From positions 1 through 34,309 of the forward strand of contig JAETSR010000021.1 of assembly GCA_021769555.1 (NCBI GenBank): 34,309 bases of DNA, in the 5' to 3' direction. Position numbers and translations under genes: made by a program. This stretch comes from Clostridiaceae bacterium (lineage in GTDB: Bacteria > Bacillota > Clostridia > Oscillospirales > Acutalibacteraceae). This document shows, in pieces, positions 1 through 7,468 of the stretch; the stretch's first letter is position 1; every line of letters starts with the position of its first letter. The notes under the pieces were generated by a model. That model did not search any database. It had not been told where the DNA came from and saw nothing but the letters and a program-made list of their open reading frames with translations.

Positions 1-795
1 AGCGCAACCATCGGCGCGGCGCTGAAAAAGATAGCCGTCGCCATACTTTTGGACAAGAGAAATTGGGAGAAAATAGCCTGCCTGCTGGTGGCATTATTTA
101 TGCTGATACTTTTCCCATCTGTAGCATTGGCGGCGGTGGTCAGTATGAAGGATGCGGACTTCACCAGCCCGGAGGTGCAGGCGAAAGTCATTCTCAGCCT
201 GACAGAGGAGCAGGTCGACGAGCTAACCCTCATCGAGGACACCGTGAACGCCCTCCACGCCGCCATGGCTGGCAGGACGCCCGAGGAACTAATAGCCGAG
301 GTCAACGCCGCTTTCGGCACTGAGCTCGACCCGGAGGACTTCTCAGCAATCATGAACTACGCTAACCATCAGCTGGTGGAGATAGCAAAGTCTCAGCTCG
401 GCAGCGTGGGCGGCGAACCATACTGGAGCTGGTACGGTTTTGGCAGTAGGGTAGAGTGGTGCGCCTGCTTTGTTTCGTGGTGTGCTAACCAGTGCGGCTA
501 CATTGACAAGGGCATTATACCGAAGTTTGCTGGGTGCGGAGATGGAGTGGACTGGTTCAAGGCTAGAGGACAATGGCTGGACGGCAGCGCCACGCCGGGG
601 TCTGGTATGATAATCTTCTTCGATTGGGTGGAGGATGGTGTCCAGGACGGCAACTCCGACCACGTTGGCATAGTGGAGAAGGTCGAGGGCGGCAGGGTCT
701 ATACCATCGAGGGCAACTCCGGCGATGCCTGTGAGAGGAACAGTTATCCTGTGGGCAACTATCAGATTTTGGGGTATGGAACCCCGGCACTGTGA
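1..795 (+). CDS. CHAP-domain cell-wall hydrolase of a conjugative element (5' truncated by window)
   Basis: The frame is open from base 1, so the gene begins outside the window; a TTG at 49 is only an internal codon. The visible protein starts with a hydrophobic segment (codons at about 80-135) that would anchor or export it. A helical linker follows, then a CHAP/NlpC-like domain. The EWCACFVSWC motif holds the likely nucleophile Cys (codon 460-462), SDHVGIV the likely His, and IEGNSGD the third polar residue. Enzymes of this type cut peptidoglycan and are standard parts of Gram-positive conjugation machines, where they open the wall for the transfer channel. The next gene starts 17 bp downstream with its own RBS, so both are probably in one transfer operon. 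The role in conjugation is inferred from family and neighbours, since no VirB4 or relaxase gene is visible. Confidence 0.8.
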   Translation, partial: SATIGAALKKIAVAILLDKRNWEKIACLLVALFMLILFPSVALAAVVSMKDADFTSPEVQAKVILSLTEEQVDELTLIEDTVNALHAAMAGRTPEELIAEVNAAFGTELDPEDFSAIMNYANHQLVEIAKSQLGSVGGEPYWSWYGFGSRVEWCACFVSWCANQCGYIDKGIIPKFAGCGDGVDWFKARGQWLDGSATPGSGMIIFFDWVEDGVQDGNSDHVGIVEKVEGGRVYTIEGNSGDACERNSYPVGNYQILGYGTPAL

Positions 796-812
796 GATTT
801 GGAGGTTCGGGA

Positions 813-1625
813 ATGGATAAGCGCAAAGAATTTTACTATCCTATAAACGAGGATGCAGCCAAGCGGGCCAAAGAGATGAACAGTTTCTCCGACTACAGGC
901 CCGGCAGTGCCACAGAGGAATACCGCCGCTGCGTTGACGAGGCCACCGCGCTTGCAGAACGCCAAAAATGCCGGGTCGACCCCATTTACCATGAGAAGAT
1001 TGACCGCCTGCTGGATACATACGCCCGTAAGCTGGCCAGTCTGGAAAGCGCCCAAGAGAAGATGAAAGCGGTGAACACTTACTACCGCAAGCATAAAACT
1101 CTGGACGGCTGTCCTGATATCTCAGAGGATGTGCTCAGCAAGCTGAAGTCCGACATGGAAAGCTCTTGGCGCACAGATGAAAAGCCCTACCCCTCCTGGG
1201 CCTTATCCAACAACAATGCCGAGATTCGGCGCGTGAAGGAACGCATTGCCTCGCTGACCCGGCAGAAAGAAATAGGCTACACCGGCTGGGATTTCGATGG
1301 CGGCAGGGTCGAGGCCAACAAAGAGGACAACCGCCTGCAAATCATCTTTGATGATAAGCCGGACGAGGAAACCCGGGCCGAGCTGAAAAGTAACGGCTTT
1401 CGCTGGGCGCCCAGCGCGGGGGCCTGGCAGCGGCAGTTGAACGATAACGCCATCTATGCGGCGGGGAAGCTCGACTGCATTCGCCCTTTGAGCGGGGAAA
1501 GCCCCTCAGAGGTGCAAAACCGCGTGAGAGTGGAGAGGCAAGCAGAAGCCGTCAGTGCTGGACCCGTCTCAGGCCCGGAAGGTCCGGATGAAACCGAGCA
1601 GGACGGTGGGATGCAGATGTGTTGA
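813..1625 (+). CDS. Mobile-element protein of unknown function (270 aa)
   Basis: The start is ATG 813 because GGAGG lies at 801-805, seven bases upstream; an upstream in-frame start at 792 would lack an RBS. The N-terminal two thirds are charged and helical (many Lys/Glu/Arg, probably coiled coil). The C-terminal part contains the phrase SNGFRWAPSAGAWQRQL preceded by LQIIFDDKPDEE. I recognise this phrase from large accessory proteins of Firmicutes conjugative elements, where it occurs as a small stand-alone module. I do not know its biochemical role. The gene follows the CHAP gene closely and precedes a small RHH-like gene, so it belongs to the same cluster. The last ~40 residues are Glu/Gly/Pro-rich and look disordered. 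Confidence 0.7.
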   Translation: MDKRKEFYYPINEDAAKRAKEMNSFSDYRPGSATEEYRRCVDEATALAERQKCRVDPIYHEKIDRLLDTYARKLASLESAQEKMKAVNTYYRKHKTLDGCPDISEDVLSKLKSDMESSWRTDEKPYPSWALSNNNAEIRRVKERIASLTRQKEIGYTGWDFDGGRVEANKEDNRLQIIFDDKPDEETRAELKSNGFRWAPSAGAWQRQLNDNAIYAAGKLDCIRPLSGESPSEVQNRVRVERQAEAVSAGPVSGPEGPDETEQDGGMQMC

Positions 1626-1644
1626 GAAACTGGAGGTTCACACT

Positions 1645-1839
1645 ATGGTAAACATGAAGACGATAACCGTTCAGATGCCCGAGGAAACCTATCAGCGCAT
1701 AAAAGCGTACCTCAAGCGCCATCAGGTCAAGCAGAAGGATTTGCTTGTCCGGCTGATAGAGGCGGCGCTGGAAAATGATGGCTGCTATGCTCCATGGAGC
1801 ACGGCCCATAAAGAAAAGAAGGGAGAGCGAAAAATATGA
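1645..1839 (+). CDS. Small ribbon-helix-helix-like protein (64 aa)
   Basis: ATG 1645 is chosen because TGGAGG at 1631-1636 sits eight bases upstream; a longer in-frame reading from 1555 overlaps the previous gene and has no RBS. The protein begins MVNMKTITVQMPEETYQRI and continues with two predicted helices. This strand-helix-helix order (TITVQMPEETYQRIKAYLK then QKDLLVRLIEAAL) is the layout of CopG/Arc-type ribbon-helix-helix DNA-binding proteins. Small proteins of this kind are common regulators or accessory relaxosome factors in conjugative elements. The stop overlaps the next start (ATGA at 1836-1839), so the two are translationally coupled. DNA binding is inferred from fold layout only. 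Confidence 0.65.
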   Translation: MVNMKTITVQMPEETYQRIKAYLKRHQVKQKDLLVRLIEAALENDGCYAPWSTAHKEKKGERKI

Positions 1840-2972
1840 CCGAATCAAATCAACAGCCCAAACAGGACCATAAAAAGGTGAAATATGCAGGCCAGCCCAC
1901 CGCCCAGGGGATTTACGAGGAAGTGCAGTATTATCTGGAGAAGATGGGATATCTTCCAAGAGGTAATTTGGACCTCTGCTTGGAATGGGAAAACGGCCGG
2001 GAAATCCCCGAGGGAGCCGAAATTGTCTGCGCCATAGGTTGTAGCGAGCCGCGCGGCGTTTGTCTGGAGGCGTACCTTCGGTGGCGGGATGAGGAGCAGA
2101 AAAAGGTCGTCAACGACCTTTTCTTTGTGAGCAGCTTCAAGAAGGGAAAGGACCTGAACTGGGCGGCCATGATTGCCTCCACAATCCTTAAGGCGTTCTG
2201 TCATAACATCCACACCAATCAAGCCAAGCTCACAAAAAAAGAAGGAGTGAAATATGCGGGCAGCAAGGATATGCCCCATACCGAGCTGCTTTTAGAAGCA
2301 GCCGAACGCCCTGGCGAGGCGGGATATGTAATGACCAGGCTCATCCTGGAAGAATTCCCCGTCTTTCCACTGGATATCTACCGAAAAGCCTGCCAAAACG
2401 CGATAGAAACAGCCGACCCCGAAAAGGTAATGTTCATGCTGGAGCAGGCTGAAAGCCATGTGGAAGACCTGCCGGATAGCTTTTACGGCGATATTGCCGA
2501 GTGTGCCTATCAATACTACCCCCACATCACCCAAAAAATCATAGACTGCTGCACTCCCCGGCAGGTGGAGGCGATACCTGCCAGTCTGCTTTTACAGGCC
2601 GTAGAATACGAAGATACTGACTTTGCTTGCAGGCTTGCGCAGAAAGGCATGAATGCGGGAGATTCAGCAGAGTGTATCATAGATTCCTGCATTGATGACG
2701 GCCTGGACTCACTGCCCGCCGAACTGCTGCGGCTGGGTATGCGGGTCAGCCCGGATGACTATGGGGCAATGAGAGCCTGTCTTTCCGGCAATTACACAGA
2801 AGCTGCTGCCATGCTGCTGGAAAAGGGCATGGACTTTGACGCATTCAAACGGTGGGCGGATGAAAAGAATAGGTGCTTGGCTCTGAATGACGCCTATGCC
2901 CAGGTGGAGGCAATGTGGACCAGAACGCAGTCCGGGGAAGAACAGCCGGGCAGCGGGCAGTGTATGGGATAG
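1836..2972 (+). CDS. Uncharacterised mobile-element protein with C-terminal helical repeats (378 aa)
   Basis: I do not recognise this family. The start overlaps the previous stop in an ATGA junction and has GGGAGAG at 1821-1827. Residues 1-135 form a mixed domain with conserved-looking aromatic and Cys residues (VCAIGCSEPRGVC). The phrase VKYAG occurs near residue 15 and again near residue 138, possibly marking a domain boundary. From about residue 145 onward the protein is all helical, with units of roughly 30-35 residues (for example LLLQAVEYEDTDFACRLAQKG and AMRACLSGNYTEAAAMLLEKG) that resemble ankyrin- or TPR-like solenoid repeats, suggesting a protein-binding role. There is no signal peptide or membrane segment. 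The next gene has its own promoter, so this is probably the last gene of the cluster. Confidence 0.65.
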   Translation: MTESNQQPKQDHKKVKYAGQPTAQGIYEEVQYYLEKMGYLPRGNLDLCLEWENGREIPEGAEIVCAIGCSEPRGVCLEAYLRWRDEEQKKVVNDLFFVSSFKKGKDLNWAAMIASTILKAFCHNIHTNQAKLTKKEGVKYAGSKDMPHTELLLEAAERPGEAGYVMTRLILEEFPVFPLDIYRKACQNAIETADPEKVMFMLEQAESHVEDLPDSFYGDIAECAYQYYPHITQKIIDCCTPRQVEAIPASLLLQAVEYEDTDFACRLAQKGMNAGDSAECIIDSCIDDGLDSLPAELLRLGMRVSPDDYGAMRACLSGNYTEAAAMLLEKGMDFDAFKRWADEKNRCLALNDAYAQVEAMWTRTQSGEEQPGSGQCMG

Positions 2973-3013
2973 AGGCCCGGCAGATGAAGAAGACGATAGG
3001 TAAGGAAAAACGG

Positions 3014-3042
3014 TTGCTTTTTTCGCCCGGTTCGGGTATAAT
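3014..3042 (+). promoter_or_regulatory. Vegetative promoter of the PD-(D/E)XK nuclease gene
   Basis: TTGCTT (3014-3019) and a perfect TATAAT (3037-3042) are 17 bp apart. Transcription would begin near 3049, leaving a leader of only about 15 bases before ATG 3064. A dedicated near-consensus promoter separates this gene from the transfer cluster upstream. Confidence 0.75.
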
Positions 3043-3063
3043 GATAACAGAGAGGTGGTTCCC

Positions 3064-3873
3064 ATGGGCATAAGCCTAGCTGATATTTCGCTGGCCAACG
3101 ACCTGGTCTTTTCTGAGGTCATGCGCCAGCCTGAGAATGTAAAGCCGTTTCTGGAGGCGGTGCTTGAGAAGAAGATTGCGGATATCACCTATATCGAACG
3201 TCAGCAGGACATGAAGGACGGCATCAACCTGCATGGCATCCGGCTGGATGTGGCTCTGGCGGACGCCGATGAAACCCGGTATGACATTGAGATGCAGACC
3301 GGTCACGCGTATGACTTGGAGCAGCGCATTCGGTTCTACCAGAGCAGCATTGACCGCAGGACGCTGGAACCGGCTGAGAGTTACCGGCAGCTCAGAGAAA
3401 GCTATGTGATTTTTGTCTGCACGGATGATTACTATGACCGGGGGCTGGCACTGTATAAGCGCAAGTCTGTGATCGACGGTGCGGAGGATTTGCAGTATGA
3501 GGACGGCTCTCATGCTTATATTTTGAATGCCGCGTTTACGGTTAGGAACATGAGCGAACCGGCGCTGGAGTTTCTGCGGTATGTCAACGCGAGGTATCGA
3601 AAGCTGGCAATCGACATCTCAGGCTCGGAGTATTTGACGCAGATTGACCGGGCTGTGGAGGACATAAAAGCCGACAAAGGAAAGGTGGGGAGACTTATGA
3701 CCCTGGCGGCGAAGCTGAAGGATGAACGGTGGATTGGGCGGCAGGAGGGCGCGCATGATGCCCATGTTGGCATGGTAAAAAAGTTACTGGCGCGGGACAT
3801 GTCTTTGGAAGAAATTGCTGACGTTTGCAGCCTTGATTTGGACGAAGTCAAAAAAATTGCGGAGGGTGAGTAA
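3064..3873 (+). CDS. PD-(D/E)XK nuclease family protein (Rpn/transposase-like)
   Basis: The 269-residue protein matches the Rpn / PD-(D/E)XK transposase family, whose founding members are recombination-promoting nucleases. The catalytic core is visible as Asp62 in GIRLDV and Glu76-x-Gln78 in YDIEMQTG, where Gln replaces the usual Lys as is common in this family. The C-terminus (LARDMSLEEIADVCSLDLDEV) is the typical helix-turn-helix-like tail of the group. ATG 3064 follows AGAGGTGG at 3051-3058; a GTG at 3055 lies inside that RBS and is less likely. It has its own promoter, and a Fic gene follows 69 bp downstream. It may be cargo of the mobile element. Nuclease activity is inferred from the motif. 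Confidence 0.85.
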   Translation: MGISLADISLANDLVFSEVMRQPENVKPFLEAVLEKKIADITYIERQQDMKDGINLHGIRLDVALADADETRYDIEMQTGHAYDLEQRIRFYQSSIDRRTLEPAESYRQLRESYVIFVCTDDYYDRGLALYKRKSVIDGAEDLQYEDGSHAYILNAAFTVRNMSEPALEFLRYVNARYRKLAIDISGSEYLTQIDRAVEDIKADKGKVGRLMTLAAKLKDERWIGRQEGAHDAHVGMVKKLLARDMSLEEIADVCSLDLDEVKKIAEGE

Positions 3874-3942
3874 ACCCTCCTTCCTTCAAAGTGGGGATTC
3901 ATAAATGTGCATCAACACATAAATTCGGTGGAGGTGAGTGCC

Positions 3943-4764
3943 ATGGATTATATGACGCTTTGCACAAGGGAGGAAGGTAGTCCGGTAGATTATCAAATTC
4001 TGTGCAAAAAGCGCAGGCAGCTACAGGAAATTCTGCCGGGAATCCCTGACCAAGTCATATCCAAGTTTGACAAGGCGTTTGAGATTGAATACACTCATAA
4101 CTCCACTGCCATCGAAGGCAATACTCTGACACTCATCCAAACAAAAGCAATTCTGGAGGATGGGCTGTCGGTGGGCGGCAAGACCCTCCGGGAGATATAC
4201 GAAGTTGCAAACCACGCTAGGGCATTCAACTATGTGAAGGACTGTATAGCAAAGGGAAAACCGCTGGACGAGCAGATAATCAAGGAAATCCATGCGCGGC
4301 TTATGGAGAATATCCAGACTGGCGGTGTTTACCGTAATGTCGAGGTGCGTATCACGGGAGCAAATCACAAACCTCCGCCCCCCAGTGAGATGTACTGGCA
4401 GGTCAAAGAGTTCTGCTCCGCGCTGCATAACCCCCGGAATTTGAATGTTATTGTAATGGCGGCCTGGACGCACGCCGAGTTTGTGCGTATCCACCCCTTT
4501 ACCGACGGCAACGGCAGGACGGCCCGGATGCTCATGAACTATCAGCTGATGCACGCAGGTTTTCTGCCTGTCTCGATTGAAAAAGAAAAACGCCTTGAAT
4601 ACTTTGAGGCGCTGGATGTATATGCCGTTGACCAGAATTTGCGGCCTTTTGCAGAGATGGTAACCGAGCTGGAAAGCCAGCGGCTGGATGAGTATTTGAC
4701 TATCGTTTGTGAGCAGGATTTTGGAGATACCGAGGAAAAAGTGGGATTGGATTTTTGTCAGTAA
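3943..4764 (+). CDS. Fic-domain protein, class II (self-inhibited AMPylase-like)
   Basis: The protein carries the full Fic motif HPFTDGNGRTAR (residues 184-195), including the catalytic His and the phosphate-binding GNGR. Fic enzymes transfer a nucleotide moiety, usually AMP, to hydroxyl side chains of target proteins. At residues 54-59 lies STAIEG, the (S/T)xxxE(G/N) inhibitory helix. Its N-terminal position makes this a class II Fic protein in which Glu58 should block ATP binding. ATG 3943 is chosen because GGAGGTG (3930-3936) lies six bases upstream; a GTG at 3907 has no RBS. At 273 residues it lacks the C-terminal winged-helix domain found in many longer class II members. It is the last gene before composition changes to housekeeping DNA, so it is probably cargo of the element. 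Confidence 0.9.
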   Translation: MDYMTLCTREEGSPVDYQILCKKRRQLQEILPGIPDQVISKFDKAFEIEYTHNSTAIEGNTLTLIQTKAILEDGLSVGGKTLREIYEVANHARAFNYVKDCIAKGKPLDEQIIKEIHARLMENIQTGGVYRNVEVRITGANHKPPPPSEMYWQVKEFCSALHNPRNLNVIVMAAWTHAEFVRIHPFTDGNGRTARMLMNYQLMHAGFLPVSIEKEKRLEYFEALDVYAVDQNLRPFAEMVTELESQRLDEYLTIVCEQDFGDTEEKVGLDFCQ

Positions 4765-4922
4765 TGGGTTCGAACCGTTTTACAATTGGAGCATGAAAAG
4801 TGGCATCTGTTAAGTCATAGTTCAAATGACGGTATTTCTAAAGCCTGGAAAACCGCATAAATACTGGGCTTTTTAGCCTTCCAACCGCCCCGGGCATCTT
4901 TTAAGCATGGTAAGGCCAAGAT
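4765..4922. other. Gene-free stretch at the edge of the mobile region
   Basis: No open frame with an RBS is visible on either strand. Near its start lies the 10 bp palindrome GGTTCGAACC (4767-4776), which resembles a tRNA T-loop core but lacks the rest of a tRNA. AAAGCC (4840-4845) and GGCTTT (4867-4872) followed by TT could form a weak terminator for the Fic gene. Composition shifts from moderate to high GC across this stretch, so a mobile-element boundary may lie here. Confidence 0.4.
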
Positions 4923-4976
4923 AAGGACGGTTATCTCCGACACAAAACCAGTGTCGAAATAGCCGTCCTTTGATTT
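4923..4976 (+). terminator. Strong two-part hairpin, probable terminator upstream of trmO
   Basis: A 12 bp outer stem pairs 4923-4934 with 4959-4970 (one T-G wobble). An inner 6 bp stem pairs CGACAC (4938-4943) with GTGTCG (4951-4956) around a seven-base loop. TTTGATTTT follows. It would stop transcription from the mobile region before trmO. It could also be an element-end structure. Confidence 0.6.
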
Positions 4977-5015
4977 TAACTAAACCCCCGCAGCCCAGCA
5001 TAAAGGAGCACCCCC

Positions 5016-5687
5016 ATGACAATCACCCCCATCGCCCATGTAAAAACCGACTTCCCCGAAAAGTTCGGCGTGCCCCGCCAGAGCGGGGTGGCTGCCGCCC
5101 TTCGGGGCAGGGTGGTGTTCGAGCCTGAATACAGGGTCCCAGAGGCCTTTCGGGGCATTGAGGGCTTCTCGCACCTCTGGCTCATATGGCAGTTTTCCCA
5201 GGTCCCGGAGGGGAAATGGTCGCCCACGGTGCGCCCGCCGAGGCTTGGGGGCAACCGGAGGGTGGGGGTCTTTGCCAGCCGCTCGCCCTTCCGGCCCAAT
5301 CGGCTGGGGCTCTCCTGTGTGGAGCTGGAGAGCGTAGAGCTGGACGGGCCCGACGGGCCGGAGCTCATAGTCCGGGGAGCGGACATGGTGGACGGCACGC
5401 CAATATTTGACATAAAGCCCTACCTGCCCTCCGCGGACTGCATAGAGGGCGCCAGGGGAGGCTTCACCGACGAGACCCCCTGGGAGCCCCTCAGGGTGGA
5501 CTGCCCGCCGGAGCTCCTTGAGCGGGTGCCCGAGGGCTCCCGGGAGGCGCTGCTTGCAGTGCTCGCGGCGGACCCCCGCCCCCATTACCACAGCGACCCT
5601 CAGAGGGTCTACGGCATGGGCTTTGCGGGGGTCCAGGTGAGGTTCACGGCAGGGGACGGGGTATTGAGAGTAGTCGATATTATATAA
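5016..5687 (+). CDS. trmO: tRNA (N6-threonylcarbamoyladenosine-N6)-methyltransferase TrmO (TsaA/YaeB family)
   Basis: TrmO methylates the t6A base at position 37 of certain tRNAs using S-adenosylmethionine. Family hallmarks are present in order: the N-terminal IAHVKTDFPEKFGVPRQSG, the EGFSHLWLIW segment, RLGGNRRVGVFASRSPFRPN (the SAM-binding loop and most conserved part) and IFDIKPYLPSAD. Length (223 residues) is normal for the bacterial family with its C-terminal extension. ATG 5016 follows AAAGGAG at 5002-5008. It stands alone on the plus strand and ends 21 bp from the convergent iron-importer operon, with only AT-rich sequence between. No obvious promoter was found directly upstream. Confidence 0.93.
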   Translation: MTITPIAHVKTDFPEKFGVPRQSGVAAALRGRVVFEPEYRVPEAFRGIEGFSHLWLIWQFSQVPEGKWSPTVRPPRLGGNRRVGVFASRSPFRPNRLGLSCVELESVELDGPDGPELIVRGADMVDGTPIFDIKPYLPSADCIEGARGGFTDETPWEPLRVDCPPELLERVPEGSREALLAVLAADPRPHYHSDPQRVYGMGFAGVQVRFTAGDGVLRVVDII

Positions 5688-5708
5688 TATTTTATTATAA
5701 TTTGGTAA

Positions 5709-6458
5709 TTAGTAGAAAATTATCTGTTCACTGCCCTCAAGGGCCACAACAGCCTGCTTCACGCCGAAGACCCTGGCTGCAGCCTCCCTAACCTCGTCCG
5801 GAGGGCCGAAGGCCTCGAGCCTGCCATCCTGCATGACGGCGATATAGTCGCTGTACCCGAAGGCCAGGGGCAGGTCGTGGAGCACGGTAAGAATCGTTCT
5901 GCCCCGGGAGTTCAGCTCCCTTATCAGCTCCATCACCTGGTTTTTCTGGCCGATGTCCAGGTAGGTGGTGGGCTCGTCCAGCAGTAGTACGCCGCTGTCC
6001 TGGCAGAGGGCCATGGCGATATATGCCCGCTGGCGCTCGCCGCCGGAGAGCTCTTTAAGCTCCCTGTGCCGAAGCTCATAGGCCCCCGCCTGCCTGAGGG
6101 CCTCCTGGACTAAGCGCCGGTCCGCCTCAGAGAGCACCTTCCCGGGGCCCAGATGGGGGTACCGCCCGTATGCCGCCAGCCGCTCCACAGTCACCGAGGG
6201 GACCTCCCTGGTCTGGGGCAGCAGGGATATGAGCCGGGCCAGCTCCCGGCGCTTATAGGACCCCAGGGGCTTTCCGTCCAGGAGCACTTCGCCCCCTGAG
6301 GGGCGTATGAGCCCGCAGGCCGCCTGTAATAGGGTGGTCTTGCCGCACCCGTTGGGGCCCACCAGGGCGGTGACCTTTCCCTTCGGAGCTGTGAAGCTCA
6401 CGTCCCGAAGGACCTCCCGGCCCGGGTACCCGGCCGAGATATGCCTGAGGCTTATCAT
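5709..6458 (-). CDS. Iron-complex/corrinoid-type ABC transporter ATP-binding protein (FecE/FepC-like)
   Basis: This is the cytoplasmic ATPase of the importer formed with the two genes upstream. Walker A is GPNGCGKTT (34-42), the ABC signature LSGGE (137-141), Walker B VLLLDEP (157-163) and the switch His about residue 194 (VLHD). The 249-residue length and the YGRYPHLG segment after the Q-loop are typical of the FecE/BtuD/FhuC subfamily, which powers uptake of ferric siderophores, heme or cobalamin. Its ATG overlaps the permease stop (ATGA), showing translational coupling. It is the last gene of the five-gene operon and converges on trmO. The substrate cannot be told from sequence. Confidence 0.93.
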   Translation of the reverse strand: MISLRHISAGYPGREVLRDVSFTAPKGKVTALVGPNGCGKTTLLQAACGLIRPSGGEVLLDGKPLGSYKRRELARLISLLPQTREVPSVTVERLAAYGRYPHLGPGKVLSEADRRLVQEALRQAGAYELRHRELKELSGGERQRAYIAMALCQDSGVLLLDEPTTYLDIGQKNQVMELIRELNSRGRTILTVLHDLPLAFGYSDYIAVMQDGRLEAFGPPDEVREAAARVFGVKQAVVALEGSEQIIFY

Positions 6459-7468
6459 AGCCGCCGCCTCCTCTCCCGAAGTAACAGCGCCAGGAAGAAG
6501 GGGCCCCCCAGGGCGCTCAGGAGTATGCCCACCGGCAGCTCATATGGGGCGAAAAGAATACGGCTGAGAAGGTCGCACAGGGCCACAAAGCCCGCGCCCA
6601 GCAGCGCGGCGGCGGGAATGAGCGTCCGGTGGGAGGTCTTCGCCTCCCCGAAAATCCTGCGCACCATATGGGGCGCCAAAAGCCCCACAAAGCTCAGCAG
6701 CCCAGAAAAGCTCACCGCGCTCCCGGCCAGAACGCAGGAGAGGATTATCAGCCCGAAGCGGGCAAGGCCCACGTTCATGCCAAGGCTCCTTGCAGGGGCC
6801 TCCCCGAGCCCCAGAAGGTCAGCCTGCCCGGACATGAGCCAGGAAATGGCGAGGGCCCCTGAAATCATGGCCCAGGCGGGGGAGAGGTCCGAGAGGGACA
6901 CGCCTGAGAAGCCCCCTATCAAAAAGGTGCTGCCGTTATAGAGGGTGTCGGGGTAAAAGGTCTTCACGGTATTTATCCCGGCGGTGAAAATGCTGCTCAC
7001 CGCCACGCCGCTGAGTATGATGGTCAGCCTGCCCGTCCCTGCGGACACCGCGCATACCAGGAGCACGGCGGCAAGGGCCCCCAGGAAGGCCCCCAGGGGG
7101 GCCGCCCCCCGGACCCCGGGCAGTATGGCGAGGGCTAAAAAGGTGAAAAACCCGGCCCCGGCGTTCACGCCTATGACATTGGGGGCGGCAAGGGGGTTTC
7201 TCAGCACAGCCTGTATGAGCATACCGCTCACAGACAGCGCCGAGCCCGCCAGCATTGCCGCGAAGACCCTGGGCAGGCGCACGTACAGCAGTATCCGGCT
7301 CCCGGGGGAGCCGAGGTCCCCGGCTAAAACCTGTCTCAAAGCGGCGGGAAGGTCTATCACAGTGGACCCCAGGCCCACGCCTAAAATCCCGCACAACAAC
7401 ACAAGGGCTGCCAGTACCGCCAGCTTAGCGCCGGCAGGCAGCCCTTTTTTGCACCCGCCCTTACTCAC
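6455..7468 (-). CDS. FecCD-family iron-complex/corrinoid ABC transporter permease
   Basis: The 337-residue, very hydrophobic protein has about ten membrane segments and FecCD hallmarks. These include LPRVFAAMLAGSALSVSG, the RNPLAAPNVIGVNAGAGF block, and the coupling-helix region SFVGLLAPHMVRRIFG facing the ATPase. The start is GTG 7468 (VSKGGCKKG), eight bases into the end of the binding-protein gene and preceded by GGGGGAG. A longer in-frame reading would lie wholly inside that gene. Only one permease gene is present, so the channel is probably a homodimer, as in BtuC or HmuU. It stops in an ATGA overlap with the ATPase gene. Confidence 0.92.
   Translation of the reverse strand: MSKGGCKKGLPAGAKLAVLAALVLLCGILGVGLGSTVIDLPAALRQVLAGDLGSPGSRILLYVRLPRVFAAMLAGSALSVSGMLIQAVLRNPLAAPNVIGVNAGAGFFTFLALAILPGVRGAAPLGAFLGALAAVLLVCAVSAGTGRLTIILSGVAVSSIFTAGINTVKTFYPDTLYNGSTFLIGGFSGVSLSDLSPAWAMISGALAISWLMSGQADLLGLGEAPARSLGMNVGLARFGLIILSCVLAGSAVSFSGLLSFVGLLAPHMVRRIFGEAKTSHRTLIPAAALLGAGFVALCDLLSRILFAPYELPVGILLSALGGPFFLALLLRERRRRL

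Noticed and set aside
4760-4785. tRNA fragment at the GGTTCGAACC palindrome
   Set aside because: The T-stem cannot be paired in the right register, and no acceptor, anticodon arm or CCA end is present.
5688-5708. Terminator between trmO and the ABC ATPase gene
   Set aside because: The 21 bp are AT-rich with only a weak AT-only inverted repeat and no convincing stem.
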